A stretch of 64,000 bases of DNA from Plantago elongata (taxonomy: Eukaryota; Streptophyta; Magnoliopsida; Lamiales; Plantaginaceae). The position numbers and the translations under genes are program-made. The stretch spans positions 1-64,000 of the forward strand of contig JAYMSP010000044.1 in the NCBI GenBank assembly GCA_036897095.1, in the 5' to 3' direction. The notes below the pieces were generated by a model. The model was not told the DNA's origin and made no database searches. It saw nothing but the letters and a program-made list of their open reading frames with translations. The first letter of the stretch is position 1, and the number at the start of each line of letters is the position of its first letter. Below are positions 1 through 13,599 of this stretch, in pieces.

Positions 1-25
1 TATATATATATATATATATATATAT
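1..25. repeat. (TA)n microsatellite
   Basis: Pure alternating TA run at the window edge. It probably continues to the left, and lies in an intron of the VPS15 gene. Confidence 0.9.
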
Positions 26-200
26 GACTTGATAATATTCATTTTCCTTCAATTTGTATATTTGCCTCTATTTTCTTAAACTTCTTAGGAATTCCAAATG
101 CACCAAACACCTGAAAAATGGATTTATCTCATTATTGTTTTTGTTTACCTTATTTCTGGTTACCAAATGCAGCATTAATGATTTACTAAATTCTATTCAG

Positions 201-3200
201 AGATTTTACGAGCATGGAGGTGAGATGCAAGTGGCGCCCCTGAAACCCTCTATGGACATCTTTGCTGTAGGGTGAGTTTGTTCTTGATTTATAAAGGACT
301 AATTTTTCATGAAAATATGTGAAAACTAACTGATACCTGGCTAGCTTGTGTAAAGCTTCTTTGCCGTACGGAAGAACCGTAGAAAGAGATTATAAATTTG
401 AAATATGAAAGAAAGATACTAAGAAGCTTATATTTTGTTTGCAGTCCATGTCATATCGCATTCGTGGCCACATATGTGTTTTTATATTAATGTTGGAAAT
501 TATTGAATCAGATATTTTGAACTCCAAGGTCTGGGGTTCAAATAGAGGACATTTTCTTTTATCTGGGATACAGAGGCTGCTCACTATTTGACTGATAAGA
601 GCTTGGTGAAAAACTTCCGGCATCATATGTAAATAAAAGCTTTTAGGAAGGCTACATATTGTTCCGTTCTTCAACTGAGTTGCCTCTTTGGATATCAATT
701 GAGTTCACTTAATTCCACACATTTTTACCGTCTCAAGAATAATATTTTGGTGAAAAGATCATTTTGGAATGTGATCCATACTTCACTCCTTATAGTGGAA
801 TTCCTAATGCAAGATCTGTTACTGAAGAAAGTTTATAAATTATAAAACCCTAGGCAGATTTGGATATCGAAGGAAGAATAGGCTGCCCCAAGGTTTCGCG
901 TACGGGTTTAGTGGTGACCGGACTTCTAATCTGTAAGATAATATTCCTTACTCTTAAAGCAAGGAGAGAAATAAAGCTAGATAAATATAGTGCTCTCTCC
1001 TTCGGTTGATGTCTATTTTCAGTTGTTAGCTTTAAGGAGATATAGCATTTTGTTTTCCTTAGAAAATAACAGTGCATGGTGGAAGATTAGTAAAGAAGTG
1101 TTGTTATCTGAATTGTTTATATTTATCTTAGACTGTTGCCTTTCCATGGGAAGTTTGAAAGGATGTATTCGTTGGAGATAAACCTGTAATTAGTCATAGA
1201 AAATTAAAAATGTCTTCGATCGGTTCGCAATTTACCTTTTCATGCTATGCCTTCGATTCATGCTGCCTCCACATATAATGCTTGGAAATTTCTGACTTTG
1301 CCATATTCGGGTTCAGGTGTGTGATTGCTGAGCTTTTCCTTGAAGGCCAACCATTATTTGAACGCTCTCAATTGCTAGCTTATCGGAGAGGAGATTATGA
1401 TCCTAGCCAACATCTAGAGAAGGTATCTACAATCTTCTTTTTATGAATAGTTGGCCCTTTCTTTCCCTTTTCATTGCCTGGTCCAGAAAGTTATTTTATT
1501 TAAAAAATTAATAATTTCTACCTATTAAGAATCTGGTGTAATTTTGATTGGCTTAAATGCCAAGCTATTGCTTAGTCACCTTGCTCCAATGTAGATTCCA
1601 GATTCAGAAATCCGCAAGATGGTTCTTCATATGATTCAATTGGACCCAGATTCAAGATGCTCTGCTGAAAGCTACCTTCAGAACTATGCTGGTGCTGTTT
1701 TTCCAAGTTACTTCTCACCTTTTCTTCATAAGTTCTATACGTTGTTAAATCCTCTAAGTTCGGATGCAAGGGTAAGGAACTTGGCAAATGATATCTCCAT
1801 TCTTTATTGTTTATCATTGTACTTTAATGACTTCCATCTGTGCTTCAGATTATTGCATGTGAGACTTCTTTCCAAGAAATACTCAGACAAATGATGGGCC
1901 CCAGAGCAGGCAAGGATATCACATCTGTAAAAGAAAAATCTTCCCAGGCCAGTCAGTCGGGACAGCCAATATATGCAAACCAAGATCCGAATAACATTAA
2001 TAAATTTGTCGATAATAGAGACAACATAGAGAGGCCCGATCATGATCAGTTTGATCTTCTTGGTGATATGAACACCCTGCTCAGGGATGTAAAGGGAAAT
2101 AGTGATCACTTTGGTTACAAGCCAACACCTGATAGTGCTGTCAGATCTGTGCATTCCCAAGATCGGAATCGACGCAGCTTCCAAGCTCCTGGTGAGCTAA
2201 TTCAGAGTATCTCCAATAAATTCCAACGAAGTCACCATCCTTTCCTAAAGAAAATTGCAGTGAGTGATTTGAAATCATTGATGGCGGATTACAACAATCA
2301 ATCAGATACTTTTGGGATGCCTGTTATACCATTACCTCAGGATATAATGAGCTGTGAGGGTATGGTTTTGATTGCCTCACTTCTTTGTTCTTGCATTCGT
2401 AATGTCAAGGTCCCTTACATAAAAAGGGTTGCTGTCCTGCTGCTGAAATCTTGTAGTTTATACGTTGATGATGATGCTCGATTGCAATGTATTCTTCCGT
2501 ATGTCATAGCTGTTCTTTCTGATCCAGCAGCCATCGTCCGCTGTGCTGCCTTAGAGACTTTATGTGACATCCTTCCTCTAGTTAGAGATTTTCCTCCTAG
2601 TGATGCCAAAATATTTCCAGAGTATATTCTTCCGATGCTTTCTACACTTCCTGATGATCCTGAGGAAAGTGTGAGGATTTGCTACGCCAGCAATGTATCT
2701 AAGCTGGCGTTGACTGCTTATGGATTCTTAATTCACTCGATAAGCTTGACTGAGGCAGGGGTTTTAAATGAGACAAACTCATCACGGAAGTCATTTACTC
2801 CAGTCCCAGGCACTTCTGAACCACATCGACTGAATAGTGATGCACAGCTTGCTCATTTGAGAAAATCTATTGCAGAGGTCATTCAAGATCTTGTTATGGG
2901 CCCAAAGCAAACACCAAACATAAGGAGAGCTCTATTGCAGGATATTGGCAATCTTTGTTGGTTTCTGGGTCAGAAACAGAGCAATGACTTTTTGCTACCT
3001 ATACTTCCTGCTTTTCTAAATGATCGAGATGAGCAGCTTAGGGCTGTATTCTATGGGCAAATAGTTAACGTGTGCTTTTTTGTGGGCCAACGTAGTGTGG
3101 AGGAATATCTTTTCCCCTACATTGAACAAGCACTAACTGATGGCACAGAGTCTGTCATTGTCAATGCATTAGATTGCTTGGCCATTCTCTGCAGAAGTGC

Positions 3201-6200
3201 TTTCCTTCGCAAGAGGGTCCTGCTCGATATGATTGAGCGTGCTTTTCCTCTATTATGTTATCCCAGTAAGTGGGTAAGGAGGGCAGCCGTCACTTTTATT
3301 GCCGCAAGTAGTGAGAACTTAGGTGCAGTAGATTCTTATGTATTTCTGGTCCCAGTCATACGCCCCTTCCTACGCAGACAACCAGCTTCTTTAGCTTCTG
3401 AAAAATCTCTTCTTGCATGTTTGAGACCACCAGTTTCAAGAGAACTATACTATCAAGTTTTAGATAATGTGAGAAGTTCAGACATGCTGGAGAGACAGAG
3501 AAAGATTTGGTACAACACATCATCACAGTCTAAGCAATTGGAGGACTTGGACTTGTTACAAAAGACTGCCAGGGAGTTGGATCCAATGAAGCCTTGGCCC
3601 GACAGACAAACTGATATTCAGCGCCAAAAGTCCGGCAAGGTAACAGGGGATCGCTCGGGTTTACCCGACTCTAATGAGAGTGAAAGTAAATTCAAGGCAA
3701 TGGGAAGCTTTATGCAAAATATTTCAAGTGAGGAAGCTCATGATCGTTTAATCTCAGAAAAATCTCAGTTTGGTTTTATGTCACCACAAATGAGTATTGT
3801 GAATAGCTTTATTGATAAATCATCAGAAAGCATACCGGCTTACTACTTTAAGGTTGATAAGAGAACGGCAGGCACAGTTCCTGCTGCATCCGATTCCTCA
3901 CTTCCATCTAACACTTTAGGTTTCAGTTCATCATCTGTGCCTTGGATGGACCCCGTAAACCGATCCTTTACTTTAGCCAGTTCGATGCCAACTAAACTTG
4001 TCTCAGGATCAGTTTATGTGGGTAATGGTCCTTCAATGTTGCGCCGAGTTGTGCACGAAGAAGAGGAGAGAGAAACTGGCGAAGCAGCCTATATCAGTAA
4101 CAAATTTAATGAGATGGGAGTAACGGATAGATTAAAAGGTAGTTCTCTTTCTGTAGATAATCAATCTTCTTCCAGTGAGACAACGGAGCCCTCATCTTTA
4201 GCATGGTCAGCTACCATTCCTGACTCAGGCTGGAGGCCCCGTGGGGTGTTAATTGCACACCTCCAGGAGCACCGATCTGCTGTCAATGATATTTCCATCT
4301 CAATGGACCAGCATTTCTTTGTCAGTGCTTCTGAAGATTCTACTGTCAAGATATGGGATTGCAAGAAGCTCGAGAAGGACATCTCATTTAGGTCTAGGCT
4401 AACCTATTCGCTTGGTGGAAGTCGAGCACTATGTGTTGCGGTCCTTCAAGGTTCCAATCAAATTGTTGTTGGGGCAAGTGACGGGATAATGCACATGTTC
4501 TCAGTGGATCACATCTCTAGAGGGCTTGGCAATGTTGTTGAAAATTATTCAGGTATTGCAGATGTGAAAAAGAATGATTCTGGGGAAGGTGCTATTCTAA
4601 GTCTTTTGAACTGTTCTTCTGATGGTAATTCGAGCAGAATGGTTTTATACAGCACGCAGAATAGTGGGATTCATCTTTGGGATACAAGATCAAGTTCCAA
4701 TGCTTGGAAGACGAAAACTTTCCCCGAGGAGGGTTATGTGTCTTCTCTGGTGGCGGATCCTTGTGGTAATTGGTTTGTATCAGGATCATCAAGGGGTGTG
4801 CTTACATTGTGGGATCTGAGATTTTGCATACCTGTCAATTCATGGCAATGTCCTGTTCCCTGCGCTGTTGAGAAGATGTGTCTTTATGTCCCTCCTGCCA
4901 CTGCACCCTTGTCAATTGCTACGAGACCACTAGTTTATGTTGCAGCTGGGTGTAATGAAGTTTCTCTCTGGGATGCAGAAAATGGCAGCTGTCACCAGGT
5001 ATGTAGGTCTGCTTTACGTGTGGCTCTCTATGTACTGTCTCATAATTAACATTTGACCAGTAGTGAATAAAAGACATGTCTGTTTACTGAAATGGCTGTC
5101 GACTGTGAATATTTCTGCTCAGTATCCTGAATGATTCAATGCTAAAATGCAACTTTTTGTCATTTTGTGGATGCTGTTACTGGTAGTTAAACCAGAGCTA
5201 GATTTTTGTGTAATATAAGCACGTGGAAAAGCGGACTGTGGTTTCAGCCTGCACATTAGTGACCAAATCATATTTTAGTGGACTGTAGTTTCATTCTGCA
5301 CATTGGTGACCAAAATATATCATGTATTCATATTTCTCTTCCTTCAGGTATTTAGGTCGGCGGTTAATGACTCTGATGCTGAGAATTGTGAATCTCCTTC
5401 AGTCTTAGGGAGATCATCTAGTAAGATTAATGCTAAACCAGACACACGGCGGAACATGAATTCTAAGTACAGGATCAACGAGCTCAATGAACCACCTCAA
5501 CGGGTTCCTGGTATCCGTGCATTGCTTCCATTACCTGGTGGCGATCTTTTGACAGGAGGAACTGACTTAAAAATCCGTAGGTGGGATCACAGAAGGTACC
5601 TATTTGCCCAAATCGGTCCAAGTCCTGTCTTTGCGTTTTATGCTTTGAATTATTTCCAAACGTATCCGCTTGTTGATTACTCAATTTTTATGCAGCCCCG
5701 AAAGAAGTTATTGCGTGTGTGGACCATCTATTAAAGGAATTGGAAATGATGATAATTTTGAGGCAAAATCTAGCTTCGGGGTGAAAATTGTGCAGGTATG
5801 GAGATTAATTCGCTATGATTATTCTTCCATCTTTTTTCAAGATGATGGATTTTTTCAAGGACTCTTTTTTAAATGGTCTATACTATTATAGTGTTTCATG
5901 CGACTGTTAAACTGACGTAACTTCCAAGCCAACTTGAGGAGAGGAGTTTCCTACATTTCCATTTCCTTTCAAACTATCTTTTACATATGTGCTACATATT
6001 CTTTTGTACTTTAATAATGTTATGCAGTGTTAAAAAATGATTATAAAAAAAACACCCAATAAGTCGAACTTATGTTTTATCGACTAAAACAAATCACGAA
6101 TGAGACCCAAAACCTCTTATGCTTTATCTTCCGGGCTGATGAACATATTAATGTAGTTATTCCATTTAGACATGCCTGCTATATCTGATTGTTGAGTTGA

Positions 6201-6390
6201 TTTTCTAAATCAGGAATTAAGGAGACGGTCTGCGACAACCAGGCTAACTGGAAAAGCAATTCTTGCTGCTGCTGCCACAGATTCTGCAGGGTGTCACCAT
6301 GATTCTATACTCTCGCTAGCTTCTGTGAAATTGAACCAGAGACTCCTAATATCAAGCAGTAGGGATGGAGCCATTAAAGTTTGGAAGTAG
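201..6390 (+). CDS. VPS15: VPS15, regulatory protein kinase subunit of class III PI3-kinase (3' part)
   Basis: Exons: 201-271, 1317-1422, 1595-1771, 1849-4998, 5348-5595, 5696-5795, 6214-6390 (TAG). The 5' exons lie left of the window; 1342 residues are visible, about 90% of the usual plant length. VPS15 is a myristoylated pseudokinase-like scaffold that holds VPS34 and VPS30/ATG6 on endosomal and autophagic membranes, making PI3P. Visible order: end of the kinase domain (ERFYEHGG, then MDIFAVGCVIAELF), HEAT-type helical repeats in the first half of the 3.15-kb exon, a low-complexity Ser-rich linker, then C-terminal WD40 repeats (first clear unit at about visible residue 910, HRSAVNDIS...VKIWD; last ends [11 protein letters not shown]). 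All junctions are GT-AG and keep frame. Compared with the Arabidopsis protein as I remember it, three residues (QDA) are missing after MQVA in the kinase C-lobe. Exon 1 is the first recognisable exon; bases 1-200 look intronic. Confidence 0.95.
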
Positions 6391-8072
6391 AGATCCTTGT
6401 AGTTTACTGTATATATTTAGTTAGACAGTTAAATAAGTGTACATATATTACAGAAGCAGGTTCAACTTGTGTAGAAATTTGCTACTTTTTTCTCTTCCCA
6501 TGTATTTATCCTTACAGCCATTGTCCAGTTACTTGTGAAATCATTTTTAATTTTGTGCTCAAAAACTATAGCCATGAAGCACGCTAGCTACGATGTAAAT
6601 ATTTATCTATATTTCTATCACTTTTACTTTATACTTTCATAGGCAATTTATAATGAGACTGAGGGAGTATATATTCAACAATCTAAGCAGGCATTTTGTG
6701 AATCCAATTTGTATGTGGCTGGGAGCCTGGCACATCGGAACATAAACTCAATTTGAAAATGTGATTTTGTATGTTAGTCAAATTGGGGGTTAAATAATAT
6801 GAATCCAATTCTAAATGTAAGATAAACTTTAATTATCATTTTACAGTGTCATATCTCACAAGTGGGGTAATTTTAAAAGTTTTGAGGACCATTCATGTTG
6901 AAGTTTGATATTAATAATTTGGTTACGTCGCAATCTAAATTTCATTTACAAGTTCGAAAATAAAGATGTGTGTTGTCTAACACTTATGCTCCAATTTATG
7001 TGAAACTTTCCACCGCCAATGATCCTTATTGTAATGTGCCACGTTATTTGCACGTTGGGTTGATCAAACACCTGGTTCAAATCAATGGCGTCTTACCAGT
7101 GAAAGTATGTTCCTTATATTAAAAGCCCGAGTTTAGTTTCTCCTGCATTGCCTCCTAGTTTCTAGTACTTGAATATATTTTATAAACATTGGATCCATAG
7201 CCAATTTGCAGCATCCTAAATGCGAAATTATGTGACATGCAGGATATATAAGAAGCTAATGCACTATACTGTGGTCTCAAACATTATGCAAGAAACGTAC
7301 TGTATTATGTAAACTTCATGCCAATGTCAGCAATCATTTAGGTATAATGTATACCCTGCAATCTTAACACAACAATAGTAATACTCTCAGACAGCACTTC
7401 CCAATATGGTGGCCAAGCAGAGTTGATAGGGTGTCTTCCACAGACCTAGATTGCTACATTGTGCAGCTACACTCCATGGAAGTAGATAATCATTGCAGAT
7501 GATGAAGCCGGTTTCTTCGATTCAGCACATTCTCCTTGTGCACCTGCAACTCGCATACCCATGTGGGATCAATGCACGAGTCCCCGATGGTATGTGAGTT
7601 GTAGGTGCACAAGGGGAGTGTGCATCACAATAAAACAATGAAAAGCAGCCATAAGATGAGAACTAAGCTAAAAATTACGATATAACTCCTCCGACCAAAA
7701 TCAGTACTGAGAAATCGAATAAAAACCTTCACCTGAACTCAATAGCAGGTGGGGGAATTGTGTGGGCATATCAAGTGATTCGTCTATCCATCACCAGACG
7801 AGACACCGACTAAAAGCACAAGATTTCAATTCTTGACATAAAAATAATACTAACAATAATTATAGTTTTTGCTCATTATTGCATTGCATTGCATAAGATG
7901 ATTGAGAAGTGATAACCATGTCAGATAATTAACTCCAAAAGGCCTTATTCTACAAGAAAAATTAATCAATTCGGAAGCTAATATCACCACAATCAATCCC
8001 CAAAACCATTCATAATCAAAACAACATACTAGTTAATATGAACGCATACTTTTAGTACTTCTTAACGACCTT
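6391..8072. other. Spacer between VPS15 and TIM17 (convergent genes)
   Basis: Holds the 3' untranslated regions of both genes. A sequence at about 6655-6672 (gactgagggagtatat) resembles one end of a Stowaway-type MITE, but no partner end is clear. The only strong structure is the foldback at 7525-7623, listed separately. I see no further coding region. Confidence 0.6.
7525..7623 (+). ncRNA. MicroRNA-precursor-like hairpin (35-bp stem, 29-nt loop)
   Basis: Arm 7525-7559 pairs with arm 7589-7623 over all 35 positions without gaps; the loop is 7560-7588. The two arms differ from perfect complementarity at four positions, and on the + strand all four become G-U wobbles (U-G twice, G-U twice). 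On the - strand they would be A-C mismatches, so + transcription is favoured. The stem core reads ttgtgcacctgcaactcgca on the 5' arm. I do not recognise a conserved plant miRNA; there is only a loose likeness to miR530 (shared GCACCTGCA). It could instead be a small foldback transposon remnant. No expression evidence is available from sequence. Confidence 0.45.
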
Positions 8073-8717
8073 TCACTTGAACTCAAAAGTAGGCGCAACG
8101 GGCGAATCAAAGCTCTCGAGAATCTCTGGCTGCACGCCGCTCCCAGCACCACTACTCTGCTTCTTTTTCTTCTCCTCCTCACCCCCAAACCACCCCCCAA
8201 ACCACGAACTCGACTCCGCTGCAGGCGCCTGTTGCGGCAATCCCGGCAATCCAGCTGCACCTTGAGGCAACTCCTCCACAAACACCGGAGCCTCCTGAGG
8301 AGCAGCCATCATCTTATTCAACATAATCCCCGCTCCTTCAATCAACGCCAGCAAAACGCCTCCAAAAGCAGCAGATCTGGACGCCGCCTTGAAACCCTGA
8401 CGCATCGAGAGGAGTCCACCGGTACCAGCTCCGGCTATGATCGAGTTCCACGGATCCTCTTTCTGTCGCACATACACCAGGGAGCAGTCGAAGGCAGAGA
8501 AGAGACCTCCCCAAACAGCGAAGCTACCGCCGACACGTGGCGCATTCATACGAACGGCTTGGGTTCCGCCGGAGAAACGCATGCCGATCGGAGACTGGTA
8601 GGCGCCTTTAAGGAAGTGGAAGGCGGATCCGCCGACGGCGCCCATGCTGAAGGCGCCGCCGATGTCGTCGAGGATCCGATCGGGGCAGGGCTCGCGGGAA
8701 GTTTCTGGTGTTCCCAT
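8073..8717 (-). CDS. TIM17: TIM17, mitochondrial inner-membrane import translocase subunit
   Basis: Intronless 214-residue protein. TIM17 works with TIM23 and TIM50 to pass presequence proteins through the inner mitochondrial membrane. The Tim17/22/23 domain covers about residues 8-130, starting with [20 protein letters not shown]. Four hydrophobic, glycine-rich segments lie near 17-37, 63-80, 91-108 and 113-131. A plant-type C-terminal extension (about 135-214) is rich in Pro, Gly, Glu and Lys. Start chosen at [13 protein letters not shown] because the family begins within a few residues of the CPDR motif; an earlier frame with no such similarity overlaps on the same strand. The length fits the shorter plant TIM17 paralogues. 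Confidence 0.95.
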   Translation of the reverse strand: MGTPETSREPCPDRILDDIGGAFSMGAVGGSAFHFLKGAYQSPIGMRFSGGTQAVRMNAPRVGGSFAVWGGLFSAFDCSLVYVRQKEDPWNSIIAGAGTGGLLSMRQGFKAASRSAAFGGVLLALIEGAGIMLNKMMAAPQEAPVFVEELPQGAAGLPGLPQQAPAAESSSWFGGWFGGEEEKKKKQSSGAGSGVQPEILESFDSPVAPTFEFK

Positions 8718-11700
8718 GGCGGCGATCTGTTAGGGATTTTGACTAATTCGGTGGTTGATTTGTGAGCTGAGTTTTGTATTGTTTTTAGAGAGAGAAAGGG
8801 GAAATATTGGAGAAAAGGGTTCAAGGAGGGTTTTTGGCTTAGGCTCGAAGTAGAAGAGAAGACTACTTGGGAAAGGGGTCAAGTAAAGGAACGAATAGGG
8901 CATGGATTATATCAAACCGGACATAATTGCCCTATTGTAAGTAGAGTCGAATATTTTATTACTCGAACTCAATTCGAATTATATTAATTTTAAATTTGAT
9001 TTGGGCATGTTTATATAATATTACTATTTCAAGATCGAATTGTAAAATCTGATTTTTCAAACATTGTTTCATATAACATACAAATACTAACCCGTAACAA
9101 TGTTACGATATAATTTTACTTAATAATAAATAAAATTAATTAATTAATCGAAAAAATAAAATTTACAAATAACGTCAATCATTATCCAACATCTAAGGCT
9201 AGTATAGTTTTATATTAATTATAAATAGTGTAAAATACGATTTATCATGTCGGATTTAATTTATAAGTGATAGGATTCAAGTTGAACCCGTTCAGGACTC
9301 GGTAGGTAGAGATAACATATACTCCATCCGTTAAATAACAATTGATACATGCTGTTTTTTTTAAAGTAAATAGTATCCTCAAACTCGAACCAAATATAAA
9401 AAAAGTATTATAACACACTTTATATAGTTGGGTAAGTAGTATGTTGGTTCCCTACAAAACACATAAGAATTACCCTCTTTGTCCCGAATTCAACATCTGC
9501 ATTGGATTTTGAAACATCCCAATCAACTTCACATAACTTAAATGAAAATTCTATTTCCTTCTTTATTTATCACCTATCGTACATTTTCACGATCTCCGGT
9601 AGTTTATTTAATCTATTTCATACTTTATTACTCCTTCCGTCCCAACTTCATCTTCCCGTATTTCATTTTGGTTATTTTGTCCGTCACAACTTCATCTTCA
9701 CATCCCTTAAATGAAAATTTTCACTTCTATTTTATTTACTTTTTCCCTACTTTATCACTACATCTCCTACCTTTTGAACAGAAAACTTTAATTCAATTTC
9801 AAACAATTAAGTACACATCGATCCGGAGATCCATGTAAATCAAAATAACCACAAAAATCTTATCACCCTCTCTCCTACTTTATTCAGTTTTTCTTTAAAC
9901 TTGTCCCCGGGCCACGGGAAGTTCAACTTGGAACAGTGGGAGTATTATTTATTATATCTTATTCATTATCTTACAATTTGTGTTTGGCCACATAAAACAA
10001 ATATGTTATGGACGGAGTATTATTTTGCAGATATAATTTTATATGTTATGGTAATTTTGTTGACACCCACCCTGCAGTCCTGCATCCTCTCACTGAAAAA
10101 CGTATGTTTTATTAACTTATCTATAAAATGTTGGTCGGGTCTTGTTTTACGAAGGTATGTAACTGGTTTGAGTATATATCTCTAACCCGAGCCTGGACTT
10201 TTATTATTTCATGAATTTAAATTCGGGTTGTATAGAACCCGACCCGTTTGACAGTAAAATGACGGAATTCCACGTGTAATATGATATAGATAGACATGAC
10301 CTGAACATTTTTTCGAATCTTGTTAATTGTCCTAACTTAGTAAACTTGTTTTGAAAAAGTCTACGTGTTGGAATCTATTATATGAATTGTATATCCTTTT
10401 TATACATATTATGTGATATTTAATATCTATTGCACATATTTTTTTTTCTAACTAAAGTTTAATTATACTAAGAAGTATAAAGCAATACCCATTAAATCAA
10501 ACTCCTGACATAGAATACAAATAAAAATAACTTTAAATATTATAGAGTTGTATGGGTTGTATCCTTGTAAATTTTAATTATCTCGGGCCAACTCCATTAG
10601 ACTGACATGTTTTAATTAGCTCTAGCGGAGTTTCACTTGGTGTGAGAGTTGACACCAATTCTAAGATTTAGAACCAATGTAAGTCTTATTTTTCGTTTAT
10701 TTTAAATGAAATGAAAGATAATAAGAAATGAAAAGATGAAGTTTAAAAGAAAGAAAAAAAAAAGCTGAATAGAGTGTGAACGTTGGAGTATAATGGTTGT
10801 TGAGATTGTAAGTTGAATGAAATGTTGATGTGGAAGAGATAGTTTGATTTTAGTGGGTGTCATTAATGATGGTCCTAATACATAGTTAATATATAATCTA
10901 CTCTATCAACATCAATTTAATTTAATTTTGTTGAAGATGTATACTAAAACTTATTCTTATAATAACTATGACTTAAATATGGATGTTATTTTGTATTTTG
11001 AATACTACACTTATGCTTGTGCCATGTAAATTAATTTATACAGTTTTCTTTTGGAGTATGAGGAGTACATTTATTAAAAATTGTATAAGTTACTACTTAA
11101 CGGGTTTTGTATGACCGTACGGGTGCATGACCCGATATAAAGTTTAAGTTTATCTTATATCAACTCGTCGAGACCTTAACAGGTTGGTTGGATCCTAACG
11201 TTGAAAAATATATCTGTCATCATTAGTCATACCATATTTATTTTTATATATATTAGTATCAAATCTTTACTTTTTTAGGTCGTAGATGTTTCATTATCAA
11301 ATACATTTAGTAGACTTGGATCAGTCAAACTTTATAAATTTGTTTGGTCAGTGTTTGGGTCGGCATTCCTAATTGTATGTTTGATTAATCAGGTAGAAAT
11401 TGATCGGACAACACAAATCATGCTTATCTAAACTGACGGTGTCTCGATTTATAGTACAGTTTTTCCTTTATTTCTCGGCACGTTTTTTTAAAATTTTTTT
11501 TCAATATTTAGTCAAATTATCATCAAATAATCCCTCAATCATTAATTCGAATTAAATGATATTGGACCACAAACACTTATCTACCTCAACATCTCATCAG
11601 ACATATGAGACAGAGACACACAACAATGTCTCAAAATTCAGAGAGATCGTGCATGGATTTGCAACTTTAAATTTTCTATTTTCAAAATTTAAAATATATT

Positions 11701-13599
11701 TCATAATAATATTGAAATTGTGAAATATGTTATTATTGTTCTATTGATTTTTATGCAATATTTATGTATGCAAGATTGGGTCATAAATAATTTTTCAAAA
11801 TTACCATAAGTTGAGCTCTTTTTTAAAATGTACTGTACATTATATTTTTGAAATATGACTATTGACTACAAAAATAATGGGTAAGTAAGTCTAGATTTAT
11901 CGTCCAATTTAATAATGTTTTCCTTTTTAAGTTAATTTTATCAATGAATAACCATGAAATTCAAATATGCATTCCACATCAAATTTTGCCTATGTGGCTG
12001 ATCAGTAAGGTCAGTGTAAAGGGTGACGTTCACATATGTTCGAGGCGGGGGTTGCTGAGTTTGCTTATAGCATATGATCTGGTTGAAATCTTTCACTTTT
12101 TCAGCAGAAGCCTATTTGATTTAGCTTAAATTAAAAGTGTGATTATACTTTGTTTAATTCGACGGAGGTCTTATATCCTTGATTTAAACCCCATGTTGAT
12201 AAATTGCTTTGGGGTTAACTGATCTGAACTGAATTGGATGAAAGAATTAAACTAAACTGAACTGAAGTAATGTATAAATTATAACTAAGCTGAGATGAGC
12301 TAAATTGAACTGAACTGAAGACAGAAGAGAAGAAAGCCCAATTTTGCATAGGTTGTGTTTTGAATTTGGTAATACGGATATTGTGGACTTCAGTTGACTG
12401 TTGTACTAACTTGTTTTTGGAGTAATGAAATATATTTGTGGTTCCAAAAAAAATAAATTTCTTTGTTACATTTATATTTATTTTAATGAATTAATAATTT
12501 ATTTAATTCAAATATTTTTCGGAGGTACATAGATAAATTTATATGAGACTCAACAAAAACTATATATATATACTATGCGATCAAAATACTAAAATTAAAT
12601 AGTGAAGACAAAATATAAAGTTATACAATTAAATATTTATTTAAATTTATATCTTATTTTAATGAATAATTGTAGTTTATGGAGTCGTTTCATCGTAATA
12701 AATCAAAATATATCTTTAAATTTATAAAAAATTTATTTTATTATGTAAATAATTTATTTAGTTAATATTATCTATATAAGATTGGTGTCTAATGCTCAAA
12801 ATATTTTTTGAAGTTTTACATATAAAGTTATATATAATTTAATAAAAATTATAACATACTAAAATTAAATAGTTACTTTTTCTTAATTTGTTTTTGTTTT
12901 GGAACTGAATAAAATTCAAAGGGCATTGCCATATAAAATTTTGCCTATGGTCTTTGTTGAGAATGGAGACTCTGTGTGTGTGTGTAGAGGTAGGTAGATA
13001 GTAAACGTATGTGGTCCAGAATAATATTGTACCGAATAAACTTTTCTTGAAATAGTTATATTACTACTAAGGAATATATTATCATCAAGTTATATGAAGT
13101 TATTTTCTTGATTCTTATTCTTGCATAGAGGATATAAATAATCAAGAATCTAGTCAGAAGGGGATATAGTGGAATTTTCGCCCCTTATATTTTCTAAATT
13201 AATTTGTTTTATATGATAATTTTAATAATTTTCAATTCCGCTCGAGAAGTACTCGTATATATTATTTGGTCCGCGAACATAAAATCTGGTTTCCCTCTGT
13301 AGACAACCTTATATCCAGGAAAGGAATAACTTTAGGAAGGCCTTTTGGACAATTTTCACCAAAAGATTGTCAATTCACCGAAAGGTACAACTGGGAAAGC
13401 ATTAGCTTATTCAACAATTACAGAATAAAGTCTCAATCCATGGAACAATTTAATTATAGAGGTTAGAGAGTCATAAAGAACTGAATTCATCATCAACTAT
13501 TTATTCTTCTCAGTTTTTATCTTTACCTCATCAAAGGAAGTTCCATTTCAAACAAGATAGTGGTTTTTCCTACAAAAAGTTGAAACAAAACCTGGGAAC
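8718..13599. other. Gene-poor AT-rich spacer
   Basis: Contains the TIM17 5' flank, a Stowaway-like MITE (9631-9942, separate entry), a second Stowaway-like end near 10010-10022 (atggacggagtatt), a short gaactgaa-rich stretch near 12240-12320 and a small TG run near 12974-12986. Open frames here are short and match nothing I recognise. Confidence 0.6.
9631..9942. mobile_element. Stowaway-like MITE (degenerate)
   Basis: The left end reads ctccttccgtcccaacttc, the standard Stowaway (Tc1/mariner-derived) terminal motif. The right end is a diverged inverted copy (gaagttcaacttggaacagtgggag at its core). The TA dinucleotide flanks both sides (9629-9630 and 9943-9944), as expected for the TA target of this group. 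About 310 bp long with no coding capacity. Confidence 0.65.

Noticed and set aside
4999-5049. Extension of the large VPS15 exon to a stop at 5049
   Set aside because: It reads into the intron; the join 4998/5348 keeps frame and restores the WD40 sequence.
9502-10185. Several short open frames with hydrophobic stretches
   Set aside because: They come from T-rich MITE and spacer sequence and have no family similarity or gene structure.
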